A stretch of DNA of 64,000 bases from Parafrankia irregularis (lineage in GTDB: Bacteria; Actinomycetota; Actinomycetes; Frankiales; Frankiaceae). A program made the translations under genes and the position numbers. How positions within the stretch are numbered: position 1 is the stretch's first letter; the number at the start of each line of letters is the position of its first letter. Below are positions 1 to 9,000 of the stretch, in pieces. The stretch spans positions 71,829 to 135,828 of the forward strand of contig NZ_FAOZ01000008.1 of assembly GCF_001536285.1 (NCBI RefSeq), given 5' to 3'. The notes beneath the pieces were generated by a model. It ran no database searches. It was not told the origin of the DNA and saw only the letters and a list, made by a program, of their open reading frames with translations.

Positions 1-1135
1 CGAAGAAGCACTGCAGCGTCCGCAGCAGGTCGGCCGAGCCGGGCGTGTCACCGAGCAGTGAGCCCAGCGCATCATGCACGTATCGCCGGACCGACCCTAT
101 GTCACTGTTCGCGACGAACAGGCGCGCCGGGCCGAGGTCGTCGACGGCGATCACCCGGTGGAGCCCACGCCCGAATCGGTCAATACACAGCACCACCTCG
201 CGTGTCTCCCGGTACGCGCGCTTGAGGCCGCTCGGCCCTGACACAGCCGACACTCCGACTACGGTCTCAGGCTCGCCGATCCGAGCGATGACCTGCCGCA
301 GCACCTGCTTGACCCGGTGAACGAACGCGACGCACGCGGTCTCCTCGGGCACCTCGACGAGGAGGATCATCCCCTCACGGCCACGGGTCGCCAAAATCTC
401 GACGCCGAGCTCCCTGGCCACCACATCCGCGAGGGCCTGGTCGTCACACAGCTCGTCCGCGGAGTGGTCCCCCACGTAGACGAGCACGCGGTCGGCGTCC
501 GCACGGACTCCGAGATAGTCCGCGGACGCGAGCAGATCGGCGTCGGTGTGGGACCCACGCACCAGCTGCCGGGCGAACGCGGCACGCGCGTTCCACGACG
601 CACGCGCGACCCTGCGCTGCACCACGTACTCCGTCGCGAGATGGAGCGCGGTCCGCTGGGCCAGGTTCGTCTCGTCGCCGCCGAGCCGTACCGCCACCTC
701 CGCCATCACCAGCCATGCGAACATTCGCCCGTCACGGGCGACAGGAACCACAAGATGCCGCCGGGCGAGGCCGCGGGCGGGCTCGGCGGGGATCACGACG
801 GGTTTCGTCGAGGCGATGTCGACCGGCCCGCACCGCGCGAGGAGCAGGTCCAGGTCCGGCGGCTTGAAATCGGAGCCCCGCGCGACAACAGACCTCGACA
901 CGACTCTGCGTCTCGCGTCGATCAACCACAGCGGATTCGCGGTGAGCTCCGCGGCGGTACCGACCAACCCCGAAATACCTCCGGCTCGGGCGACCGAGGC
1001 CGACAGCCGCAGTTCGACCGTATGCCGCCGGGCCAGCTCGTCGTACCGGCGCCGCAGCTCGTCGGAGGGGACAGGCGTCAACGCCTCGGCCGGAGTGCTC
1101 GCTGCCGCGCTCGCGCGGACCTGACGCGTGAGCAT
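1..1135 (-). CDS. PucR/CdaR-family transcriptional regulator, partial
   Basis: A minus-strand frame runs without a stop from an ATG at 1135 off the left edge (about 378 residues seen). The start is backed by a GGGAGG ribosome site a few bases upstream. The N-terminal part resembles the sensor segment of PucR/CdaR regulators (LTANPLWLID near residue 60). A mixed alpha/beta middle part follows (VRADADRVLVYVGDHSADE). The frame leaves the window at LLRTLQCFF, which matches the first helix of the family's C-terminal PucR helix-turn-helix; the recognition helix lies outside. The gene points the same way as the acyl-CoA catabolic genes upstream of it and has a 15-base palindrome in its promoter region. 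A regulator of that pathway is inferred; the ligand cannot be told. Confidence 0.8.
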   Translation of the reverse strand, partial: MLTRQVRASAAASTPAEALTPVPSDELRRRYDELARRHTVELRLSASVARAGGISGLVGTAAELTANPLWLIDARRRVVSRSVVARGSDFKPPDLDLLLARCGPVDIASTKPVVIPAEPARGLARRHLVVPVARDGRMFAWLVMAEVAVRLGGDETNLAQRTALHLATEYVVQRRVARASWNARAAFARQLVRGSHTDADLLASADYLGVRADADRVLVYVGDHSADELCDDQALADVVARELGVEILATRGREGMILLVEVPEETACVAFVHRVKQVLRQVIARIGEPETVVGVSAVSGPSGLKRAYRETREVVLCIDRFGRGLHRVIAVDDLGPARLFVANSDIGSVRRYVHDALGSLLGDTPGSADLLRTLQCFF

Positions 1136-1192
1136 CAAGACACCTCCCTCAACGCGGTGGCCGTTCTAGCCGGCCATATGCCCGCACACTAG

Positions 1193-1207
1193 AATGGTCT
1201 GACCATT
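1193..1207. promoter_or_regulatory. palindromic operator AATGGTC-T-GACCATT
   Basis: A perfect 7-1-7 inverted repeat lies between the end of the TetR gene and the start of the PucR-type gene, so in the promoter region of the latter. Two close variants occur upstream of the acyl-CoA ligase (4576) and the acyl-CoA dehydrogenase (5890). The core TGGTCNGACCA fits the TNGTNNNACNA pattern known for FadR-subfamily GntR regulators, but a TetR protein could also bind such a site. No GntR gene is in the window. Confidence 0.6.
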
Positions 1208-1216
1208 ACTTCAAGA

Positions 1217-1804
1217 CTAGTGTCGATCATGGCCGCCAGATGCCTCACCACCAGCGCGATCATGGCCCCGCAGGCCGACGTCCAGCAGCTCCAGCAACAG
1301 ACCCGTGAGGTCCTCGTGCGCGAGGGACCGCGCCGGCCAGTACGACACCGAGAACACCATGCCGAGACACGCCTGGGTCACCGCCGCCACGGTCGCCTGC
1401 GGCATGCCCGGAAACCTGTCGGCGACCAAGCGCTCCCAGCGCTCGGTGTACTGAACGCGCCGGCGGTCGAACGCGCGCCTCCACGGGGCGGCGAGGGAAC
1501 GGATCTCCCGCTGGTAGAGATTGACGAGGTGTCGGTGGGCGACCGCGAAGTCGGCATGATGACGCAGCGCCCGGTCGAGGTCGCGCCCCGGGTTCCCGTG
1601 AACCGGCAGCGTCGCGCTCATCAGCTCGTCCATCGCCTCGTTCAGCAACGTCGCGAGGATCTCGTCCTTACTGCCGAAATGCCGGTAGATGGCCGGGCCG
1701 CTCAGTCCGGCCCTCCTCCCGATCTCGTCGACGCCGACTCCGTGGAAGCCGTTCTGGTAAAAGGCCTCCGCGGCGACCTCGAGAATTCGACGATCTTTCT
1801 CCAT
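1217..1804 (-). CDS. TetR-family transcriptional repressor
   Basis: The 195-residue protein has the classic TetR layout. An N-terminal helix-turn-helix spans about residues 6-52 (ILEVAAEAFYQNGFHGVGV, then GLSGPAIYRHFGSKDEIL). A helical ligand and dimer domain follows, ending in a charged, Gly/His-rich tail. Length is normal for the family. It lies on the same strand as the MDR oxidoreductase, acyl-CoA ligase and dehydrogenase genes, so it is probably the local repressor responding to an acyl-CoA. A palindrome ATACC-N4-GGTAT overlaps its own start codon and may be an autoregulatory site. Which of the palindromes in this block it binds cannot be decided from sequence. Confidence 0.85.
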   Translation of the reverse strand: MEKDRRILEVAAEAFYQNGFHGVGVDEIGRRAGLSGPAIYRHFGSKDEILATLLNEAMDELMSATLPVHGNPGRDLDRALRHHADFAVAHRHLVNLYQREIRSLAAPWRRAFDRRRVQYTERWERLVADRFPGMPQATVAAVTQACLGMVFSVSYWPARSLAHEDLTGLLLELLDVGLRGHDRAGGEASGGHDRH

Positions 1805-1816
1805 ACCTCAGGGTAT
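1803..1816. promoter_or_regulatory. inverted repeat over the TetR gene start
   Basis: ATACC-TCAG-GGTAT overlaps the start codon of the TetR gene. Position suggests autorepression, but the arms are only five bases and chance cannot be excluded. A CGTTATC heptamer also seen upstream of the acyl-CoA dehydrogenase lies nearby at 1832-1838. Confidence 0.3.
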
Positions 1817-1868
1817 CCAGCTGTGAACGCTCGTTATCAGGTATCAAGCGGTTCGGGCGCCGTCCGCA

Positions 1869-2855
1869 CTAGTCGGAGACAGTGACAACCACCTTTCCCG
1901 TCGACGCCCGCCCGTCGAGAAGGCACAGTGCCTCGGACGCCCGCGCCCACTCCAACCGGTGGCCGATCACGGGGTGCAGTCTGCCAGCCGCCGCGGCTGT
2001 CTCCAGCTCGTGGATCAGCTGGCCGGCCAGTCGCGGATGGCGCTCGACCCATGGCTCCACCGCGACCCCCATGACGGTGAGGTCGCGCAGGAGCAGGCGA
2101 TTCAGGCGGACCTCGGGGATCCGCCCGGCGGCGAACCCGACAACCATGAGCCGCCCGCCGACGTCGAGCGCACGCAGCGACTCGACCACCCGGTCACCGC
2201 CTACGGGATCGACGACGACGTCGACCCCGCGGCCACCGGTGAGCGTGCGCACCTCGGTGGACCAGCCGTCCCGAACCTGGACCGCGTGGTCGGCACCGGC
2301 CTCGATCGCGACAGCGGCCTTGACCTCGGTGGACACGAGCGCGATGGACGGGGCCGCGCGCCCGCGCAGCAGGTCGAGGGTGGCCGTTCCCACGCCACCG
2401 GCCGCGCCGTGGACCAGAACCGACTCACCGTCCCGGAACGCGGCCCGTAACAGGGTGAACCAGGCGGTCGCGTAGTTCAGGAAGAGCGCCGCGCCCTGCT
2501 CCCAGGACAACGTCTCCGGGAGTCGGACCGTGTACCGCGGAACAGCGAGCACGCGCTCGGCCAGCGCGCCGAACACGCTCAGCCCCGCCACCCGGTCCCC
2601 CGGCCGCAGCCGCGACCCGGCCGGCGCCTCCAGGACCACCCCGGAGAACTCGCCACCCGATACATAGGGCGCCGGCCGGCCGTGCTGATAGCCGCCCCGG
2701 CTCTGCAGTAGGTCCGGGAAGCTCACCCCCGCGGCGCGCACCTCGACCAGCAGCCGTTCGCCGCCGGCCCAGGGATGCGTGCCCTCGGGCTCCGGCACCT
2801 CGGCGAGCACCGCCGCCTCCGGACCGTCCAGCCGTGGGATCAGCAGGGCCCGCAT
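1869..2855 (-). CDS. NADPH:quinone oxidoreductase-like MDR protein
   Basis: The 328-residue protein belongs to the zinc-independent branch of the medium-chain dehydrogenase/reductase family (quinone oxidoreductase type). It has an N-terminal GroES-like fold (GVSFPDLLQSRGGYQ near residue 50, YVSGGEFSGVV near 85) and a Rossmann domain with the nucleotide loop HGAAGGVG near residue 150. The cysteines and histidines that hold zinc in alcohol dehydrogenases are missing. It starts 25 bases after the acyl-CoA ligase stop on the same strand, so it is probably co-transcribed. In this context it may reduce an enoyl-CoA or related unsaturated intermediate; the actual substrate is not visible. Confidence 0.8.
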   Translation of the reverse strand: MRALLIPRLDGPEAAVLAEVPEPEGTHPWAGGERLLVEVRAAGVSFPDLLQSRGGYQHGRPAPYVSGGEFSGVVLEAPAGSRLRPGDRVAGLSVFGALAERVLAVPRYTVRLPETLSWEQGAALFLNYATAWFTLLRAAFRDGESVLVHGAAGGVGTATLDLLRGRAAPSIALVSTEVKAAVAIEAGADHAVQVRDGWSTEVRTLTGGRGVDVVVDPVGGDRVVESLRALDVGGRLMVVGFAAGRIPEVRLNRLLLRDLTVMGVAVEPWVERHPRLAGQLIHELETAAAAGRLHPVIGHRLEWARASEALCLLDGRASTGKVVVTVSD

Positions 2856-2880
2856 GCGCCTCCCTCCATCACCGGCCGGC

Positions 2881-4536
2881 TCATGCCCCGATCCGCCTGC
2901 TGATCTCGGCGCGCAGGACGTGCTTCTGGACCTTGCCCGTGGCCGTCATCGGCAGCGCCGGAACGACCTCGAGCCGCTCCGGAACCTTCTGCACGGCCAC
3001 TCGGTGCGCGCGCAGATAATCGGTGATGTCGGCGAGGGTGAGCGGTTCGGCACCCGGCTCCAGCACGAGGAACGCGCACGCCTTCTCACCGAGCCGCTCG
3101 TCGGGCATCCCGACGACGGCGACGTCGGCGATCGCCGGATGTGCCAGCAGGTGGTCCTCGATCTCTCGGGCGCTGATGTTCATGCCGCCGCGGATGATGA
3201 TGTCCTTGGTTCGGCCGGTGACCCGGACGAAGCCGTCAGCGTCCATCCGCCCGAGGTCACCGCTGCGGGAGAAGCCCTCAGGGGTGAACAGCGCGGCCGT
3301 CTGCTTCTCGTCGCGAAAATACTCGAGCATGTGGCTGGGGCCGCGGTAGGCGATGTCCCCCTCCTCGCCGCGCGGGACCTCCAGGCCGTCGGGCCCCACA
3401 ACCTTGACCTGGGCCCCGGCCAGCGCGGAGCCGTCCGAGGTGAGGGCGCGCTCCGGCGCGTCATCGAGCGTGCACATCGTCGTCAGGAAGTTCTCGGACC
3501 GCCCGTAGAGGCTCAGGGTCCGGCAGTGCGGCAGCACCGCCCCGGCCCGTTCGACGACGGCGGCCGAGATCGGCGACCCGGCGCAGACCCAGACGCGCAT
3601 GCTGCTCGGGTCGTGCTTTGCGGGGTCGTAGGCCGTCATCAGCATCTGCAGGAACGGCGTGGCCGAGACCGTGGCAGTGCATCCGTGACGCTCGATCCGC
3701 GCCAGAGCCTCCTGCGGATCCCAGGCCTCCATCAGGTAGGAGCTCGCTCCGGCCAGCAGTGGCAGCACGACACTGGTCACCAGCCCCGTGCTGTGGGTGA
3801 TGGGCGACGGCCCGAACTGGACGTCCCGCTCGGTGTACCGCAGGCTGGCGGCGATCGCCTCAGCGCTCGCCCGCAACGTGTTGAAGGTGTGGTAGCAGCC
3901 CTTCGGGCGCGACGTGGTGCCCGATGTGTAGACGATCAGAAAGCCGTCGTCCGGCGAGCTGTCCGGCCCAAGACTCGCGCCGAGGTCGGCCAGGTCGCCC
4001 TCGGTGTAGAGGGACTCCAGCGCCGTCGCCCCGGCGAGGTCGCCCTCCGGACGAGCGACGATGACCCTCCTGAGACGGTCCCGTCCTGTCGCCAGAATCT
4101 GGAACATCGCGCGGTGCTCAAAGCCACGGAAAGTGTCAGCCGTGATCGCGGCGACCGCGCCGCTGTGGTCCAGGACATAGCCGACCTCGTCGTCGCGGTA
4201 GATCGGCATGATCGGCACGATGATCGCGCCGATTCGCGACAGCGCGGCGGCTACCAGCGGGAACTCGGTCCAGTTGGGTAGTTGGACCGCCACCCGGTCA
4301 CCTCGTCCGACACCGGTGGAGGCGATGCCGACGGCGAGCCGGAGGGCCCGCTCATGAAACTCGCCGTATGTGAGGCTGGTCGTCCCGTCGAAGACGAAGG
4401 TGCGGTCGCCAGCCGCGCCGGCCTGAGCGCCGATCAGATCGAAGAAACTCGACGCCTTCCAGCGCCCGGACGTGTAGAGGGATGCGAACTCTTCGTCCGA
4501 GTAGCGGCTGCGAACAGTCGGTAAGACATCGGACAT
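2881..4536 (-). CDS. AMP-forming acyl-CoA ligase
   Basis: The 551-residue protein is an ANL-superfamily acyl-CoA synthetase, activating a carboxylic acid to its CoA thioester through an acyl-adenylate. Visible motifs in order: the P-loop YTSGTTSRPKG (about residue 190), SLYGRSE (about 330), SRSGDLGRMDADGFV (about 410), GRTKDIIIRGGMNIS (hinge, about 430) and the C-terminal lysine segment TATGKVQKHVLR. The ATG at 4536 is preferred over upstream codons because AGGAGG lies seven bases before it. Overall it resembles ligases annotated for cyclohexanecarboxylate and other short branched or cyclic acids, but the acyl pocket cannot be read by eye. It heads the ligase-MDR pair and has an operator-like palindrome 40 bases upstream. 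Confidence 0.88.
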   Translation of the reverse strand: MSDVLPTVRSRYSDEEFASLYTSGRWKASSFFDLIGAQAGAAGDRTFVFDGTTSLTYGEFHERALRLAVGIASTGVGRGDRVAVQLPNWTEFPLVAAALSRIGAIIVPIMPIYRDDEVGYVLDHSGAVAAITADTFRGFEHRAMFQILATGRDRLRRVIVARPEGDLAGATALESLYTEGDLADLGASLGPDSSPDDGFLIVYTSGTTSRPKGCYHTFNTLRASAEAIAASLRYTERDVQFGPSPITHSTGLVTSVVLPLLAGASSYLMEAWDPQEALARIERHGCTATVSATPFLQMLMTAYDPAKHDPSSMRVWVCAGSPISAAVVERAGAVLPHCRTLSLYGRSENFLTTMCTLDDAPERALTSDGSALAGAQVKVVGPDGLEVPRGEEGDIAYRGPSHMLEYFRDEKQTAALFTPEGFSRSGDLGRMDADGFVRVTGRTKDIIIRGGMNISAREIEDHLLAHPAIADVAVVGMPDERLGEKACAFLVLEPGAEPLTLADITDYLRAHRVAVQKVPERLEVVPALPMTATGKVQKHVLRAEISRRIGA

Positions 4537-4575
4537 GCGAGACCTCCTAGTGGCGTGTATCACGTCATAACATAG

Positions 4576-4590
4576 AATGGTTGGACCTTT
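4576..4590. promoter_or_regulatory. palindrome upstream of the acyl-CoA ligase
   Basis: AATGGTT-G-GACCTTT is an imperfect copy of the palindrome at 1193. It sits 40 bases upstream of the ligase start and downstream of the acyl-CoA dehydrogenase stop, suggesting the ligase-MDR pair has its own regulated promoter. Confidence 0.55.
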
Positions 4591-4627
4591 TGAGCAAGAT
4601 GGATCGACAGCGGCTCCACGCGCGCCA

Positions 4628-5782
4628 TCACCAGACGATGCTGCCGCGGCGGTAGGCCTCCCGCGCGATGATCTTCTTTTGGATCTCCGCGGTACCGTCG
4701 GCGATCAGGTAGGCGAACACGTCGCGGTACCGCTGCTGCAACGGGAACTCGACGGCGTACCCGAGATTGCCGTGCACCCGGATGGCCGCCTCGATGGCGT
4801 TTTTCGCCACCACCGGCGGCCACCACTTGCTCATGGAGGCCTGCGCCGTGTGCGGCTGCCCGCTCGCCCGCAGCCACAGCGCCCGGTAGCACATCCATCG
4901 AGCAGCCTCGACATAGGTGGCCTGCTCCGCGAGCAGGAAGGAGATGCCCTGGAAGTCCGCGATCGGCCGACCGAACGCCTGCCGCTGCTGGGAGTGGGCG
5001 AGAGCCTCGTCGAGACTGGCCCGGGCGGCACCGAGGCAGAGCAGGCCAAGGGCGGCACGGCTGAAGTCGAAATGGGTCATGACGGCCCGGAAACCCGCGC
5101 CGTGCTCGCCGATGCGATGCGTCGAGGGAACGAAGACATCGTCGAAGTGCAGGGTGCCCCACCCGAGCGGCAGGCAGCCCATGCCGGGGAGGTGATTCCG
5201 GGTCAGGCCCTCGGCGTCCATCGGCACCACGTAGGCGCTCACCCCGCGTGCACCGGTCGTACCGGGCTCACGGGCGTACACGACCGCACTGCTTGCGTTC
5301 ATCACCCAGGTGATGGCGGTCTTCTCTCCGCTCAACCGCCATCCACCGGCCACCGGGGTCGCCACCGTGCGCAGTGCGGCGGCGTCCGAGCCCGCTCCCG
5401 GTTCAGTCAGCGCGATCGCGACAGTCTCCCTCCCCTCGACCAGCGCCGGCAGGTACCGCTCACGCACCTCGCCGCCGGCGAGGGCGAGCTGCGAGCCGGT
5501 CAGGCCCACCTGAACAGGAGCCGCCGCCACGTTGACGTCCCCGTACGCAAGGGTCTCGGTGGCGAGCCCGAGCATGATCGGGTCCTCCTCGCCGGTGCCG
5601 CCGTACTCCTTGGGCATCCCGATGCCGAGCAGCCCGAGCTCACCTAGCTCACCTAGTGCGTCGAACGGGAACTCGGCGGAGGCGGCGCGCCGGCGGTAGG
5701 CCGGCGCAAGCGCCGAGCGCGCGTAGTCCTCCAGAGTCGCACGGAAGGCTTCATGCTCCTCGCTGAACGCGAACGACAACAC
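4628..5782 (-). CDS. acyl-CoA dehydrogenase
   Basis: The 384-residue FAD flavoenzyme has all three acyl-CoA dehydrogenase parts: a helical N terminus, a middle beta domain (VAIALTEPGAGSDAAAL near residue 128, flavin contact ITWVMNAS) and a helical C terminus (QRQAFGRPIADFQ, GNLGYAVEFPLQQRYRD, DGTAEIQKKIIARE). The position where many family members carry the catalytic Glu (EGT) is Asp here (ADGTAEIQ). Such DGT forms exist in the family; the base may be this Asp or lie elsewhere. The GTG at 5782 is chosen because GAGGAG lies just upstream. Together with the ligase it should carry out the first oxidation of the activated acid. An upstream palindrome at 5890 links it to the regulon. Confidence 0.87.
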   Translation of the reverse strand: MLSFAFSEEHEAFRATLEDYARSALAPAYRRRAASAEFPFDALGELGELGLLGIGMPKEYGGTGEEDPIMLGLATETLAYGDVNVAAAPVQVGLTGSQLALAGGEVRERYLPALVEGRETVAIALTEPGAGSDAAALRTVATPVAGGWRLSGEKTAITWVMNASSAVVYAREPGTTGARGVSAYVVPMDAEGLTRNHLPGMGCLPLGWGTLHFDDVFVPSTHRIGEHGAGFRAVMTHFDFSRAALGLLCLGAARASLDEALAHSQQRQAFGRPIADFQGISFLLAEQATYVEAARWMCYRALWLRASGQPHTAQASMSKWWPPVVAKNAIEAAIRVHGNLGYAVEFPLQQRYRDVFAYLIADGTAEIQKKIIAREAYRRGSIVW

Positions 5783-5828
5783 TGCGGTTCTCCTCGTCCG
5801 TGACACACGGCCACCGTTATGCGCCGGT

Positions 5829-5864
5829 CGTTATCGCGGCGCCAGGCTGGGCTGTGCGATAACG
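5829..5864. promoter_or_regulatory. spaced inverted repeat CGTTATCG / CGATAACG
   Basis: CGTTATCG (5829-5836) and CGATAACG (5857-5864) form an inverted repeat 20 bases apart, 47 to 82 bases before the dehydrogenase start. The heptamer CGTTATC recurs at 1832-1838 upstream of the TetR gene, so this could be a second shared regulatory signal or a promoter structure. Confidence 0.35.
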
Positions 5865-5889
5865 ATCGTTCACACACTGAGCATTTGTC

Positions 5890-5904
5890 AATGGTCAGAC
5901 CGTT
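5890..5904. promoter_or_regulatory. palindrome upstream of the acyl-CoA dehydrogenase
   Basis: AATGGTC-A-GACCGTT is the third member of the palindrome family (others at 1193 and 4576). It differs from the 1193 site at one arm base and the centre, and lies between the end of icmF and the start of the dehydrogenase, in the latter's promoter region. Confidence 0.6.
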
Positions 5905-6031
5905 TTGTCGATGGGCGTCAGTCCAGTCACGGCCGGATCCCGCACATCGAACTGGACGAGCCCGCCGCCAGCGGCGGACGGACAGCGGGCGGACGATCCG
6001 CCCTGAGGAGACGGGGCTGGAGTCACGCTCC

Positions 6032-9000
6032 TCAGATGTTTCGGCGATACTGTCCACCGACCTCGAAGAACGCCGCGCTGATCTGACCGAGCGAACACAC
6101 CCGCACCGCGTCCATCAACGCCGCAAAGGTATTACCACCCGCGATCGCGGCCTTCCGCAGGCGGTCGAGCGCCAGGGCGGCCTCGGCCGTGTGGCCGGCG
6201 GTGAACTCCTCAAGGCGGCGTAGCTGTGACTGCTTCTCCTCCTCGGTGGCGCGGGCGAGCTCGAGCTGGTGCGCCGCTTCCTCGTCGTCGTCCGGGCCGA
6301 GGAAGGTGTTGACCCCGATGATCGGCAGTGAACCGTCGTGCTTACGCCGTTCGTAGAGCATCGACTCGTCCTGGATGCGACCGCGCTGGTAACCGGTCTC
6401 CATCGCACCGAGAACGCCACCACGCTCCGAGATCCGCTCGAACTCGACAAGGACGGCCTCTTCGACGAGATCGGTGAGCTCATCGATCACGAACGAGCCC
6501 TGCAGGGGGTTCTCGTTCCCGGCGAGACCCCATTCCCGGTCAATGATCATCTGGATCGCCAGCGCACGCCGGACCGACTGCTCGGTGGGCGTGGTGACCG
6601 CCTCGTCATACGCATTGGTATGCAGACTGTTGCAGTTGTCATAGATCGCGCACAGCGCCTGCAGCGTCGTCCGGATGTCGTTGAAGTTCATCTCGCGCGC
6701 GTGCAGCGAACGACCCGAGGTCTGCACGTGGTACTTGAGCTTCTGCGAACGCTCCGACGCACCGTAGCGCTCGCGCATGGCCACCGCCCAGATGCGTCTG
6801 GCGACCCGGCCGATCACGCTGTACTCGGCGTCCATGCCGTTCGAGAAGAAGAACGAGAGATTCGGGGCGAAGTCGTCGATGTTCATGCCGCGCGCCAGGT
6901 ACGCCTCAACGTAGGTGAAACCGTTTGCGAGCGTGAAAGCGAGCTGGCTGATCGGGTTCGCCCCGGCCTCCGCGATGTGGTACCCGGAGATCGACACCGA
7001 GTAGAAGTTGCGCACCTGGTTGGCTATGAACCATTCCTGCATGTCAGCCATGCAGCGCAGCGCGAACTCGGTCGAGAAGATGCAGGTGTTCTGGCCCTGA
7101 TCCTCCTTGAGGATGTCCGCCTGCACCGTGCCACGCACGTTCGCCAGCGCCCAGGCGGCAACCTCGGCGGCCTCGGCGGCCCGGGGCTCACGGCCATGCT
7201 CCACCCGGAAGAGGTCGAGCCGCTGGTCGACCGCAGTGGTCAGGAACATCGCCAGAACGGCCGGCGCCGGGCCGTTGATCGTCATCGAGACACTGGTCGT
7301 CGGCGCGCACAGGTCGAAACCGGCGAACAGCGTCTTCATGTCATCCAGCGTGGCGACCGAGACGCCGGAGGTGCCGATCTTCCCGTAGACGTCGGGCCGG
7401 GCACCCGGGTCACGCCCGTAGAGAGTCACCGAATCAAAGGCGGTGCTGAGCCTGGTAGCCGGTGAATCCGCGGAGAGGAGGTGGAAGCGCCGGTTGGTCC
7501 GGAACGGATCACCCTCGCCGGCGAACATGCGGGCCGGGGCCTCACCAACCCGCTTGAAGGGAAAGACCCCGGCGGTGAACGGAAACAGCCCCGGCAGGTT
7601 CTCTCGCCGGCGGAACCGCACGATCCGGGCGTCGTCGTCTATCACCGGAAGCGCCACCCGGGGCAGTGAGGTTCCGGAGAGGGTGGTGTGTACCAGCGGA
7701 GTGCGGATCTCCCGGCCACGCACGGTGTAGACCATCTCGTCGCCGGCGCGCTCGGCACGCAGCGCGGGCCAGGACCCGATCAGGTCCCGCGTCTCGGCGT
7801 CGAGGCCCGACTCGGCGGCATCTCGCAGGCTCCGCAGCACCCGAAGATCCGACTCCTCGGACTGCTCCAGCTCCCCCCGCCCGGCGCCGCGATGATGCGT
7901 TTCGAGCTCGGCGACAGCGGTGGCCAGGTGCTCGCGACGACGCGCGAGCAACGCCTGTGCCTCCGTGTGGGCGTGGTACCCACGGACAGCATCTGCGATC
8001 TCCGCGAGGTAGCGGACCCGGGCCGGTGGAACAACCGTGGTCAGACCGCTGGATACCCGCACCTCGACGGGTTGCAGCGCGCCCTGCTTGCGCTCCAGGC
8101 CACGGTCGCCTAGAAGATCGCGCAGGTAGAAGTACAGCGCGGTCACTCCGTCGTCGTTGAAGCGGGCCGCGGATGTGCCGAAGACCGGCATGTCCTCCCA
8201 CTCGGCGCCGAACTCCTCCCGGTTGCGGACCATCTGACGTGCGACGTCCCGGCGTGCGTCCTCAGCTCCACGCCGCTCGAACTTGTTGACAGCCACCGCG
8301 TCCGCGAAGTCGAGCATGTCGATCTTCTCCAGCTGGGATGACGCCCCGTACTCGGGCGTCATGACATACAGCGAGACGTCACAGAAGGGCACGATGGCGG
8401 CATCACCCTGACCAATTCCAGGAGTCTCCACGATCACGAGGTCGTAACCCGCTGCCTTGCAGGCGGCGATGACGTCAGCGAGATACTCGGGCAGCTCACC
8501 CCCCGCCCGACGGGTCGCCAGCGACCGGAAGAACGTCCGCGACGCATCCCCTGTCGCCGCGTCCTGCTCCGGTTCGTCCGTCGCGGCCATGCCACCGTAG
8601 TCCTGCCGCTCGGTCAGTGCGTTCATCCTGATTCGGTCGCCAAGCAGAGCCCCGCCTCCCCGCCTCCGGGTCGGGTCGACCGCGAGAACGGCAATGCGCA
8701 GCGAGTCGCCCTGATCGAGCCGGAAGCGTCGCAGCAGCTCATCGGTGAGCGACGACTTGCCAGAGCCGCCGGTACCCGTGATTCCCAGGACGGGTGTCGC
8801 ACCACGCTGGTCGGCCGCTTCACGCACGGCGGACGCGAGCACGGGGTCCCGGGCTTCCTCAAGCACTGTGATTGCCCGCGCCAACGCTGCATCGCTGCCA
8901 GCGCGAAGCTCGGTCACCCTAGGCGCGCCGCCGGCGAGGTCGAGGTCGTTCTCCTGGATGATGCTGTTGACCATGGCGGCGAGCCCGAGCCGCCGGCCGT

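Noticed and set aside
317..1192. A long plus-strand open frame of 291 codons
   Set aside because: It is the antisense of the PucR-type gene, which shows family motifs and a ribosome site on the minus strand.
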